Positions 50,566 to 58,590 of a stretch of 64,000 bases of DNA are shown piece after piece. Source of the DNA: Marinicella rhabdoformis (GTDB lineage: Bacteria > Pseudomonadota > Gammaproteobacteria > Xanthomonadales > Marinicellaceae); assembly GCF_009671245.1 (NCBI RefSeq), contig NZ_VTFS01000007.1, positions 48,931 to 112,930 of the forward strand, in the 5' to 3' direction. The translations under genes were made by a program, and so were the position numbers. Position 1 is the stretch's first letter; each line of letters opens with the position of its first letter. Below the pieces are notes generated by a model. The model was not told the origin of the DNA. It was given only the letters and a program-made list of their open reading frames with translations, and did not search any database.

Positions 50566-51796
50566 CTTTCACCGCCACAAAAAACAACACCAAAACCCAC
50601 CAAAGACACATTGACCAAAATGAAGAAAAGATAGAATACAAAGACACCACCGGCAAAAAAGCCGCAACCAAGGCCACAGCTGGCGCCCACAAACACTGGT
50701 TTGATTTATGCTTGATCATGATTTGAATAAGGATAAAGGCCATGGCAGAAAAAAGCAACAAACCAAACACACCTGTTTCTGCCATCACTTCCAATAACCA
50801 ATGGTGAGCATGCAACCCTTGGGTATTTTGAGCCAGCCAGACATCATTGCTAGCTGCATAATCGGGGTAAGCTTTGCGAAATGCCCTAGGTCCTACGCCA
50901 TTCAAAGGGTGTGCTTTAATCATTTCCCAGGCCGTCTGCCATATAGGTAACCTATCAGCCAATGCAAAATCCAGACCTGCACTGTCACCTTGAAAGACTG
51001 CTGCGCTGCGCTCCAGTCTTTGTTTAAAATCTGGTGAAACTTTCCATAATAATAAAGTAGCCACCATGAGAAACAACATTGACTTAACCATCAACACCAA
51101 TCGACGACCTTTAACTTGAGTCCACCAAAAAGCCAACATAACAAAAGCTGCCATCAACCAAGCAGAACGTGTTCCACTTAATACAATGACCAACAGCAAC
51201 ACAGCCACAACCAACCACCGTAACCACGGAGATTTTTGTTTTAAATACATCAAAGCAAAAGGCAAAAATAACGCCAAAACCGGCCCCAACTTAACATTCA
51301 TTCCAAAAACACCAGACAATCGGCCAGGGTATGATTGAATGCCGAACAGATCATGGCCTAATAGGTATTGCACCAAGGCATCTACTGACCAAAATGTCAT
51401 CAATACCGTGATTGACATCAGTAATGTTGAATGTATTTTATACTTGCTTTCAGAGCAGAACAGCAAAACAGCCAAACCGGCAAAATAAAATCGTAATGAC
51501 CCCCATGTCACCAACCAGGACTTATCAGGCCAATATGAATCTATTGATGCAACAAACATCAACAAAAAATACAAAGCATAGACTGAACTGAATAGTTTTA
51601 CGGTATGGTTTGAAGACAATTCATGCCGACCTTTGATTGCATGAATTAAGCCGAAAACAGACAACAATAACACCGGCAACTCATACAGGCGTCCAAACGG
51701 CAATAAAACAGGAACCAAAAACAACAAAAAACATACCGTTTTTATACCCCAGTCTGTATCGACTGATTTGCGCTTGATTTCACTGGGCATGTTCAT
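50558..51796 (-). CDS. O-antigen ligase (WaaL/Wzy family)
   Basis: This 412-residue protein has about eleven hydrophobic segments and one large periplasmic loop containing NGVGPRAFRKAYPDYA and QGLHAHHWLLEVMAETGVFGL. The Gly-x-Gly and His-rich motifs are typical of O-antigen ligases. It would transfer O-antigen from undecaprenyl pyrophosphate to lipid A core, though polymerases of the Wzy type look alike. It sits between two glycosyltransferase genes, overlapping both. Confidence 0.85.
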   Translation of the reverse strand: MNMPSEIKRKSVDTDWGIKTVCFLLFLVPVLLPFGRLYELPVLLLSVFGLIHAIKGRHELSSNHTVKLFSSVYALYFLLMFVASIDSYWPDKSWLVTWGSLRFYFAGLAVLLFCSESKYKIHSTLLMSITVLMTFWSVDALVQYLLGHDLFGIQSYPGRLSGVFGMNVKLGPVLALFLPFALMYLKQKSPWLRWLVVAVLLLVIVLSGTRSAWLMAAFVMLAFWWTQVKGRRLVLMVKSMLFLMVATLLLWKVSPDFKQRLERSAAVFQGDSAGLDFALADRLPIWQTAWEMIKAHPLNGVGPRAFRKAYPDYAASNDVWLAQNTQGLHAHHWLLEVMAETGVFGLLLFSAMAFILIQIMIKHKSNQCLWAPAVALVAAFLPVVSLYSIFSSFWSMCLWWVLVLFFVAVKDD

Positions 51797-52893
51797 TTTT
51801 TGCTTAACAACCTTTTGTAGACTGTTAGGGTTTGTTCAAACTGCTCCGTGTTACTAAATAAATCATGAGGAGACACCTTTGGTGGATCCTGAATAAATAA
51901 ATTGATTTTTTCAGACAACTCTGACCAGTCATTAACAGAAACCAAACCTTGCGGAAACAGTTCAGACATCACTTCTGAAACACCCCCATGATTAAAAGCA
52001 ATGACAGGACAGCCAATACTTAAAGCTTCCAATACTGTTCTACCAAAACTTTCGGGTTTTTTATTGACCGACAAAACCACATCTGTCCATGCATAAAGTT
52101 GCTTCATGTCTCTTTCTATACCTAGCCACATCACACGTTCGGACAATCCAGCATTTAATAAAGCATCATAGAATTTTCGACTGAACTTGCTCTCTTCGGG
52201 GTAGGCATTAAGCATCAACCTAAAATTTGTATCCGCTGAGGCCAACCAAGGAATTAATCCCATTCCTCCTTTTATTTCACTGAACCTACCTGGTAAGAGC
52301 ACTTTCTTTAGGGTCATTTGTTCTGGGAATTGTTGTGCCTTTTGGGCTAACCAATCTTTACTTGATTGAAACCCATAAGGAAACTCTTTGTGTTCTATCC
52401 CACGATAGATTACCACAGGTGGCGTTTTCAAATGATGGCTAAAGTGTTTTGTTAAATAGGCACTTGCCGTTTTAGATACAGCTATTACCGCATCTCCTTT
52501 GGACATCACACTGGCGTATGGAGACACTGTATGCAATCCATGAAGGGTGGTGACAAAGGCAGGTTTATGCGCCATTTTTTTTATCGCCAAATAGCTCAAC
52601 CAAGCAGGCAAACGTGAACGGGCATGAACAACATCTATTTTTAACTCAATAAATAATCTTCTTAAATGCTTCACCAAAAGCAAAGACTTTAAAGATTTTT
52701 TACCAACAGGCAATGTGATGTGTTTGATTCCATTAAGTTTCAAGCATTTTTCGCCATGACCACCACCGGATATCACAAAAGGTATATGCCCCATTTGCTT
52801 CAAAGCAATAGCCCAGTCGAGCGTTCCACGCTCCACACCACCTACATGCAAAGCAGGCAATATTTGTAACACCCGAATGGGTTGCTGCAACAT
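51793..52893 (-). CDS. family 4 glycosyltransferase, LPS core
   Basis: This 366-residue GT-B enzyme has an N-terminal LQILPALHVGGVERGTLDWA, a linker GRFSEIKGG, and the C-terminal donor-site motif ESFGRTVLEALSIGCPVIAFNHGG (shown in part), with the EX7E glutamates. It transfers a nucleotide sugar, probably onto the LPS core. It starts 3 bases after the stop of the zinc-finger gene and overlaps the ligase gene by 4 bases. Confidence 0.9.
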   Translation of the reverse strand: MLQQPIRVLQILPALHVGGVERGTLDWAIALKQMGHIPFVISGGGHGEKCLKLNGIKHITLPVGKKSLKSLLLVKHLRRLFIELKIDVVHARSRLPAWLSYLAIKKMAHKPAFVTTLHGLHTVSPYASVMSKGDAVIAVSKTASAYLTKHFSHHLKTPPVVIYRGIEHKEFPYGFQSSKDWLAQKAQQFPEQMTLKKVLLPGRFSEIKGGMGLIPWLASADTNFRLMLNAYPEESKFSRKFYDALLNAGLSERVMWLGIERDMKQLYAWTDVVLSVNKKPESFGRTVLEALSIGCPVIAFNHGGVSEVMSELFPQGLVSVNDWSELSEKINLFIQDPPKVSPHDLFSNTEQFEQTLTVYKRLLSKK

Positions 52894-52896
52894 GGT

Positions 52897-53082
52897 TTAG
52901 TCGGCTTTCAGTACATATTTGGCACCGCAATATTCACAAACGGCTTCGCCAGTTTTTTCAATTGGAAGGTAAACTTTTGGATGAGAATTCCAGGTTATCA
53001 TCTCAGGTCCCGGACACGAAACAGGCAAGTCAGATTTACTGACATAGTATGTTTTTTCACTGTTGGCTGGTTTGTTAGTCAT
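52897..53082 (-). CDS. CHCC-type zinc-finger domain protein
   Basis: This 61-residue protein has a single zinc site: Cys in VSCPGPE, His in WNSHPKVYLPIE, and the CEYCGAKY pair, the zf-CHCC pattern shared with mitochondrial NDUFS6. Bacterial members are small and of unknown role. ATG 53082 (MTNKPANS) is preferred; an upstream in-frame start would run into the promoter region shared with the divergent ELM1-like gene. It heads the LPS cluster, as such genes do next to waa loci in several proteobacteria. Confidence 0.82.
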   Translation of the reverse strand: MTNKPANSEKTYYVSKSDLPVSCPGPEMITWNSHPKVYLPIEKTGEAVCEYCGAKYVLKAD

Positions 53083-53171
53083 ATCATTCTCGCAAATACG
53101 TTTTTCTACCGGCTTTGCAAAACACAAAGTGGCACTTATAATGGGATGGTCATTATAAACGGTGAACACCT

Positions 53172-54095
53172 TTGAATAAAGTAAATCTGTGCTGGGTCAT
53201 TTCGGACGGTCGTAAAGGCCATGAAATTCAAAGCAAAAGTGTGGCCGATATTTCTGCTCACCACACCATGATATTCACTTTTCAAAGCACCTGGATTCAA
53301 AAGTTATTGGCGCCCAATAAGATTGGGCACAGAATACAACAAACCAATTGGCTTAATGGCTCTCCCAACTTCAATCAGCCCCCAGATCTGGTAATCAGCT
53401 GTGGCCGTCAAGCCGCCGCCGCCGCGGGTAAAGTCAAACAACAAACTGGTTGTAAACACATTCATGTTTTGAACCCCAAAGGCAAGTTGTCAGATTATGA
53501 TTTGCTGTTATTGCCCAAACATGATGGCTTAGTAGGAGATAACATATGTTGCTTTACAGGCAGTATTCACAACATCCGACCACAATCACTACAAGCAAAC
53601 CATAGCCAATCAACAGCCGTTATTTTAGGCAATCCAGAAAAAAGCTATTGGAAAAAACAATGGATTAAAGACTGGGATAAAATCAAAAAAAGACATACTA
53701 ACATTATCATTTGTGGCTCTCCTCGATTAAGTCATCAGGCCAAATGTATCATCAGACAAAGCACTCAAATGGATTCGCCCGATATTTGGCTAGACCAAAC
53801 TGATGGAGACAATCCATATTCAAAATTGTTAGTCAACTCAGGTATGTTTTATGTCACATCTGACAGCATCAACATGGTGAATGAATGCCTAGCCACAGGC
53901 CAAACCCTTCATTTACTTGCATCCAAATACATTCACTCAACCAGACATCAAGCATTTATTCAATCGGTTCAATCGCACTTTTCAAAAGGGCAATTAAATA
54001 CCAAAGAGCCTTGGCCAGACCCGATTAAAGAAATCATCCATTGTGATAAGTTTCAAAATTTATTAAAGTCCCCATCTTCATTTAAGAGTGGATAA
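53172..54095 (+). CDS. mitochondrial fission ELM1-family protein
   Basis: This 307-residue protein belongs to the ELM1 family (PF06258), a GT-B-like fold named after plant ELM1. Visible pieces are CWVISDGRKGHEIQSKSVA, PDLVISCGRQAAAAAGKV, HVLNPKGKLSDYDLLLLPKHD and the C-terminal YVTSDSINMVNECLATGQ. Bacterial members lie near LPS genes and may be glycosyltransferases. The start is TTG 53172 with GGTGA 6 bases upstream; an in-frame stop lies just before. Its 3' end overlaps trmH, on the other strand, by 43 bases. Confidence 0.88.
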   Translation: MNKVNLCWVISDGRKGHEIQSKSVADISAHHTMIFTFQSTWIQKLLAPNKIGHRIQQTNWLNGSPNFNQPPDLVISCGRQAAAAAGKVKQQTGCKHIHVLNPKGKLSDYDLLLLPKHDGLVGDNICCFTGSIHNIRPQSLQANHSQSTAVILGNPEKSYWKKQWIKDWDKIKKRHTNIIICGSPRLSHQAKCIIRQSTQMDSPDIWLDQTDGDNPYSKLLVNSGMFYVTSDSINMVNECLATGQTLHLLASKYIHSTRHQAFIQSVQSHFSKGQLNTKEPWPDPIKEIIHCDKFQNLLKSPSSFKSG

Positions 54096-54703
54096 GGCTT
54101 GTTTAAACGGCGACATAATCTAGCAATCTTAGGCCAACTCCATTCAAATAATAACCGCTCATAATCTGCATCTGACAACGCACGAGTATCATACAAACCC
54201 GCCTTCAGACGCTGCTCTTGGGCTTGATGCAATATCACTGCACAAGCCACTGAAACATTCAAAGATTCCACCATACCCATCATGGGAATCGTCACATGTT
54301 GATCAACTGCATCAGCTGCTTTTTTTGATAAGCCGCGTAATTCCGAGCCCATAACAATAGCTGTTGGTTTGGTGTAATCTATGGTGCGAAAATCTACTGC
54401 CTTTTCAGACCAATGTGCCGCTAAAACTTGCTTTCCTTCAGATTTGAGATGTTCAATGCCTTTTTCAACTGTTTCATGCTTGTGTGTATAGACATATTTT
54501 TGTGCACCTTTGGCCGTAATTGAAAAAGGTTTATAACCACCTTCAACAGGAACCAAATGGGCTTCAAAAACACCTATGGCATCACAGGTTCGAATGATGG
54601 CATTGAAATTATGCGGCTTATGCACACCATCCATTAACACAGTTAAGTCCATTTGACGTTGTGACAATACCTGCTGTAAATTTTTAAATCTTTCTGGAGT
54701 CAT
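54053..54703 (-). CDS. trmH: tRNA (guanosine-18-2'-O)-methyltransferase
   Basis: This 216-residue SPOUT methyltransferase has the trefoil-knot motifs KPHNFNAIIRTCDAIGVFE, AIVMGSELRGLS and VTIPMMGMVESLNVSVACAVIL. The long C-terminal helix region is that of TrmH. It methylates the ribose of G18 in the D loop of tRNAs. In E. coli trmH lies between spoT and recG; in this window that place is taken by ridA. Confidence 0.95.
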   Translation of the reverse strand: MTPERFKNLQQVLSQRQMDLTVLMDGVHKPHNFNAIIRTCDAIGVFEAHLVPVEGGYKPFSITAKGAQKYVYTHKHETVEKGIEHLKSEGKQVLAAHWSEKAVDFRTIDYTKPTAIVMGSELRGLSKKAADAVDQHVTIPMMGMVESLNVSVACAVILHQAQEQRLKAGLYDTRALSDADYERLLFEWSWPKIARLCRRLNKPYPLLNEDGDFNKF

Positions 54704-54711
54704 TTCGTTCT

Positions 54712-54738
54712 CAAAAAAAAAGCAGCCCTTAGGCTGCT
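54712..54738 (-). terminator. Rho-independent terminator
   Basis: On minus, AGCAGCC-TAAG-GGCTGCT is followed by nine Ts, ending transcription of the secreted-protein gene at 54761-55636 just before trmH. Confidence 0.88.
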
Positions 54739-54760
54739 CTCTGTAAGTTTAGCATTTTTT

Positions 54761-55636
54761 TTAAGGCGTTGGCGCTACTTTTATTTTAGCTTCTATAAAT
54801 TCAACTCCACTAAAGGATTGATTTTGACCTCCTGATTGAATGGTATTAACTTTGGTGAAAACAGCTGTCATTAAATACAGGTTTTTTCCTACCACTGAAC
54901 TTGGATGAATTACCAAATTATTTGTTGTTACAATTTTATAGCCAGGTTGTAGCCAAATATTGGCATATTTTCCCCTTTCATTCAGGTCTACAGGACACGA
55001 GCCAACCAAATCTTCTTGGTCATCATATATCTCACAAAAAGTTCCATTATGATTGGCATAAACATCCAATAATTCTGATGAAGGCCAAAAATCAATATAA
55101 TCCAGCTCTAAAACCATACCTGTAGTATTGACATACTCAGTACCTACAGTGAATAAAGTATTCACCGGTCTTGATTCTTGAATTCCAGTAAAAGAAAAGT
55201 GGTTGGAATATTCTTGCTCCCAATCATTTCCTTCGAATGCAGATTCATGTATCACATCATGGAGTGTTGAAGCCAAACAAAGGGACTTATTCAAGTTTTC
55301 AGACTGCATTGAGATTTTTCCACCAGCAATATCATAATCAATAGACTGTAATAAACCAACCAAACCTGAAGTGGCCGAATCTTTATTTGGAGAATTGACT
55401 GCTACAGTTAACTGAGAAGCAGTAGCAGAACCCTCTATCTGGTTACAGATCATTGGATACTTTGTTGTCACCTGTACTTGATGACCAAGGATGTCATAAT
55501 CGATATTTTCAGAAATAGGCATCGGCGTATTTCCCAAAGTAGCTTCATCAAGCTTTAATAACAGTTCTGCATTTACAGGCATACATGATGCACTGACAGC
55601 AGAAAGTATAAACAATTGTTTTATTTTCTTAATCAT
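54761..55636 (-). CDS. secreted hypothetical protein
   Basis: The 291-residue precursor has a signal peptide (MIKKIKQLFILSAVSASCMP, cleavage near VNA). The mature part is beta-rich with six or so cysteines. Two segments look like a short internal repeat, ENIDYDILGHQVQV and QSIDYDIAGGKISM, suggesting duplicated domains. No family is recognised. ATG 55636 gives a normal signal peptide, while the longer frame to 55657 does not. It is monocistronic with its own terminator. Confidence 0.6.
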   Translation of the reverse strand: MIKKIKQLFILSAVSASCMPVNAELLLKLDEATLGNTPMPISENIDYDILGHQVQVTTKYPMICNQIEGSATASQLTVAVNSPNKDSATSGLVGLLQSIDYDIAGGKISMQSENLNKSLCLASTLHDVIHESAFEGNDWEQEYSNHFSFTGIQESRPVNTLFTVGTEYVNTTGMVLELDYIDFWPSSELLDVYANHNGTFCEIYDDQEDLVGSCPVDLNERGKYANIWLQPGYKIVTTNNLVIHPSSVVGKNLYLMTAVFTKVNTIQSGGQNQSFSGVEFIEAKIKVAPTP

Positions 55637-55815
55637 GTGGATTATATTTTTTAACATTTCGCAATTCGCATTTTACTGTTTTTTGATTTTTAGGTGTTAA
55701 ATCATTGTTATAAACTGCTATAAATTTACTCAATTTTGACTATTTTTCCATATTTCTCATTTACACATACTCTTCTTGTTGTATCATGATTTCCTTTGAC
55801 AAACTAAACCAGGGT

Positions 55816-56271
55816 ATGAAATACATTTTTACAATAGTTGCTTTTATATTTTCAAACAGCTCAACTGCCGCAGATCGAACTTTAGATTTATCAACAATGT
55901 CTGACTCAGACAAAAACAAAACAGGGCTTTATAAACTGTCTGAAAGTGAAATTAAATCACTACAACAGTGGTTAAGTACCCAACATAAAACCATTCAAAA
56001 AGAAGAAAGACAGTCCAACGCAGGATTTGAGCTAAAAGAACAATCCAAACGGGAAACAATAGTTGCCACTTTAGAAAAATTCTATAAAGACCCACTCGGA
56101 AATACTTTTTATAAATTGACCAATGGTCAAGTATGGAAACAAATTCAAAGTGGACGCATGAACCTCAAAAACGACGGAACACAAAACATCACCATAGAAC
56201 CTATGATGATGGGCTCTTGGTTGTTAAAAGGTGATGGCAATCGAGGCGTAAAAGTTAAACGTATCAGGTAA
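55816..56271 (+). CDS. small exported hypothetical protein
   Basis: The 151-residue precursor has a signal peptide (MKYIFTIVAFIFSNSSTAA), a charged helical stretch rich in Lys, Glu and Gln (about 40-90), and a C-terminal beta part with FYKLTNGQVWKQIQSGRMNL and GSWLLKGDGNRGVKVKRIR. The NGQVW and basic tail resemble a small periplasmic domain I have seen in proteins of unknown function. AGGGT precedes ATG 55816. It is divergent from the previous gene and converges on ispE. Confidence 0.6.
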   Translation: MKYIFTIVAFIFSNSSTAADRTLDLSTMSDSDKNKTGLYKLSESEIKSLQQWLSTQHKTIQKEERQSNAGFELKEQSKRETIVATLEKFYKDPLGNTFYKLTNGQVWKQIQSGRMNLKNDGTQNITIEPMMMGSWLLKGDGNRGVKVKRIR

Positions 56272-56276
56272 ATTAA

Positions 56277-57095
56277 CTACTTTTTTGCATTAATCAAATG
56301 GCACTTGCATATCGCTTGTGCCATTTTTTTAGCTTTTTCAGCTTGGCTAATGTCATCAAAAAGTATAAACAGCGTTGAACCCGTCCCACTCAAATATACT
56401 TTGTAATCAACACTGGCACCATCATACACTTTTTTGATTTTAGGATAGTTTGATAACACAACCGGCAAACAATCATTAATCCATGATGATTCATTCAAAA
56501 CGAGCTTTTCAGAAACTGCCAACTGATTTCTTTTTAGCTTGCTGTCTTTGAATACATCACCAGTTGTCACTGTACAATCAGGAAACAGCAGCAATACATG
56601 CTTTACTGGCAAATCAATTGGTGACAAATTTTCACCAACGCCTGTTGCCAAGGCATCATGTGCAAACACAAAGAAGGGAACGTCGGCCCCTAATTTTAAT
56701 GCCATTGCCATCAATTCCTCTTGACTTAACTGACAGCCCCAATGTGCATTTAAAATGGTCAGCGTAGTAGCCGCATTAGAACTGCCCCCACCCAAACCTC
56801 CACCTTGTGGAATGCTTTTTTTAACATCAATGGCCACATTAAAAGGGGTTTGAATAAACGGCCTGAGTAACTCACTTGCTTGATAGATTAAATTATTTTC
56901 AAGTAATAAATTTTTGAACCCTGTTATAGATACTTTTGAGTCACCATCCAAATCATTGAATGTGAAGATCATCTGATCTCCCCAGTCTAATAATTTGAAT
57001 ACAGTTTGTAGTTCATGATAGCCATCACCCCTTTGATTTAATACACGCAGCATTAAATTGATTTTGGCCGGGCTAATTGTTGTTATGGATTCCAT
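56277..57095 (-). CDS. ispE: 4-diphosphocytidyl-2-C-methyl-D-erythritol kinase
   Basis: This 272-residue GHMP kinase has SPAKINLMLRVLNQRGDGYHEL, the ATP loop PQGGGLGGGSSNAATTL and the C-terminal YLSGTGSTLFILF. It phosphorylates CDP-methylerythritol in the MEP isoprenoid pathway. ATG 57095 lies 5 bases after the lolB stop; the in-frame start at 57116 would overlap lolB. In most relatives tRNA-Gln and prs follow; here a secreted-protein gene follows instead. Confidence 0.96.
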   Translation of the reverse strand: MESITTISPAKINLMLRVLNQRGDGYHELQTVFKLLDWGDQMIFTFNDLDGDSKVSITGFKNLLLENNLIYQASELLRPFIQTPFNVAIDVKKSIPQGGGLGGGSSNAATTLTILNAHWGCQLSQEELMAMALKLGADVPFFVFAHDALATGVGENLSPIDLPVKHVLLLFPDCTVTTGDVFKDSKLKRNQLAVSEKLVLNESSWINDCLPVVLSNYPKIKKVYDGASVDYKVYLSGTGSTLFILFDDISQAEKAKKMAQAICKCHLINAKK

Positions 57096-57100
57096 TAAAG

Positions 57101-57646
57101 TCAGTCTAACAACCAAGTTTTCACAGCTATTTTTACTGAATAGGGTTCATTAAGCAGGTAGATTTTGTGTGGCAGCATAAAGCCATTAACTTTTTTGATT
57201 TTTTTCCACTCAACCTTCCAACCTTGCTTATAAAACACAAGTGAATCTCCACTTTTAGTCTGCTTATTTACAACGTCCAAACCTTTAATGCTTTGTTTTA
57301 AAGCAATCCAAGGAACCTCCCAGCCGAGTTGTTCTTTTAACAGTTTTCCCATGTTACTGCCTGACCATGATTGTCCTTTATTGTTCTGAATCAATCCAAG
57401 CCGCTCATCCAAATCCCAACTACCCTGTCCTAAGGGTGCAGTGAATTTTGCTATGATATTGCCATCCACTTCTTTCCACTTTATTCTTCCACTGCCACCC
57501 TCATTTCCATCAGAAAAAGACATCTTACCCGACATTTGCCAGTTTTGACTTGAAATGGGGTTAACTTGGAAAGTCGTAGGTTTAGTGTTTTGTTTATGAC
57601 AAGCAGACAACAACAGCAATAGCAGTAACCAAATAGTCTGGCGCAT
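57101..57646 (-). CDS. lolB: outer-membrane lipoprotein LolB
   Basis: The 181-residue precursor has a lipoprotein signal (LLLLLLLSAC, Cys near residue 16). The LolB fold shows WQMSGKMSFSDGNEGGSGRIKW, the Trp-rich SWDLDERLGLIQNNKGQSWSG, and VFYKQGWKVEWKKIKKVNGF. It receives lipoproteins from LolA and inserts them in the outer membrane. It is upstream of ispE, the normal order. Confidence 0.9.
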   Translation of the reverse strand: MRQTIWLLLLLLLSACHKQNTKPTTFQVNPISSQNWQMSGKMSFSDGNEGGSGRIKWKEVDGNIIAKFTAPLGQGSWDLDERLGLIQNNKGQSWSGSNMGKLLKEQLGWEVPWIALKQSIKGLDVVNKQTKSGDSLVFYKQGWKVEWKKIKKVNGFMLPHKIYLLNEPYSVKIAVKTWLLD

Positions 57647-57649
57647 GAA

Positions 57650-58405
57650 TTACAGGTTATGTTTGAATTTGATATAAGGGACGGTACCAGTAAACTGGTC
57701 TAAAATAGAGTCACCTGAGTTTTCATTTATACTTTTTCTGGCACCAAATGAAATACTTCCCTCTTTGGTAAAGTGCCAATCTACAGTGATATCCATTGTA
57801 GACTGTTCCAGTAAATCATTAGAAGATCTACTGTAAAAGTCAGAATTAACTGTGGCTCCAAATTGGTTATAGCGAACACCAAAACCTAGGCTGGTTGTAT
57901 TCAAATCATCTTGATAAAGCCCAAGTGCATCACCATCAATCTGCCCCTTACCCATATCAAAACCCAATCGCCATTGAGAGCCTATTTTAACCACAGAACT
58001 GACACCAAATTGATAGCCAGTCAGGTCATTGTCACTGGTTTTATTTCTCAATTCGGCCCCTGTTGCACCTGAAAAAATAGAAAATGGTTGATCACCATCA
58101 ACTAAGTTCAACCTAACAGATAGCAGGTCTGAAAATTTCATACCCATAACTATTTCATCACCAAAAACAGTGTCTTGGTTAAAATGAACAGAGTAACCTT
58201 TATTTTGGGAGTTCAGAAAGTTGTATGTATTTTGGTTGAAACCTTGCTGTGTATTAGGAATGGCAAAGAATTGATTGTTTTGGCTAAATGATTTGTTACT
58301 TTCTATCAAATTGAAAGGTTTGTATCCTTTGCTCACACTTTGTTGTGCTGTCGCTACAGTAGACAACATCAAAATAAATGCCATGATAGAAAAGCTTTTA
58401 ACCAC
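57650..58405 (-). CDS. exported beta-rich hypothetical protein
   Basis: The product is about 251 residues, with a signal peptide ending STVATA and alternating beta strands ending in YIKFKHNL, so it is probably a small outer-membrane beta-barrel. Segments include SVHFNQDTVFGDEIVMGM, RLGFDMGKGQIDGDALG and GSISFGARKS. The start is uncertain: GTG 58405 has GGGGA 5 bases upstream and gives a Lys-containing n-region; ATG 58384 and ATG 58501 are alternatives. It ends 3 bases before lolB and is probably co-transcribed with it. Confidence 0.55.
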   Translation of the reverse strand: MVKSFSIMAFILMLSTVATAQQSVSKGYKPFNLIESNKSFSQNNQFFAIPNTQQGFNQNTYNFLNSQNKGYSVHFNQDTVFGDEIVMGMKFSDLLSVRLNLVDGDQPFSIFSGATGAELRNKTSDNDLTGYQFGVSSVVKIGSQWRLGFDMGKGQIDGDALGLYQDDLNTTSLGFGVRYNQFGATVNSDFYSRSSNDLLEQSTMDITVDWHFTKEGSISFGARKSINENSGDSILDQFTGTVPYIKFKHNL

Positions 58406-58590
58406 TTCAATCCCCAATAACCGTTTAGATGCCTTTTGACATGTACCAAAAGAAAAAGTTTCGTATATCTTAATGCTAACAAATGATTTTTTAAATAACA
58501 AGAAAAATCAGCAAGATATCGCGCTTTTATAAAATTTAATTCAAGAATGTGACCCAGCGCACAATCAACTGAGTCACAAAAAGCTGAATT

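Noticed and set aside
54053..54095. 43-base antisense overlap of ELM1-family gene and trmH as a regulatory sense/antisense pair
   Set aside because: Convergent 3' overlaps of this size are common in compact genomes and nothing else supports regulation.
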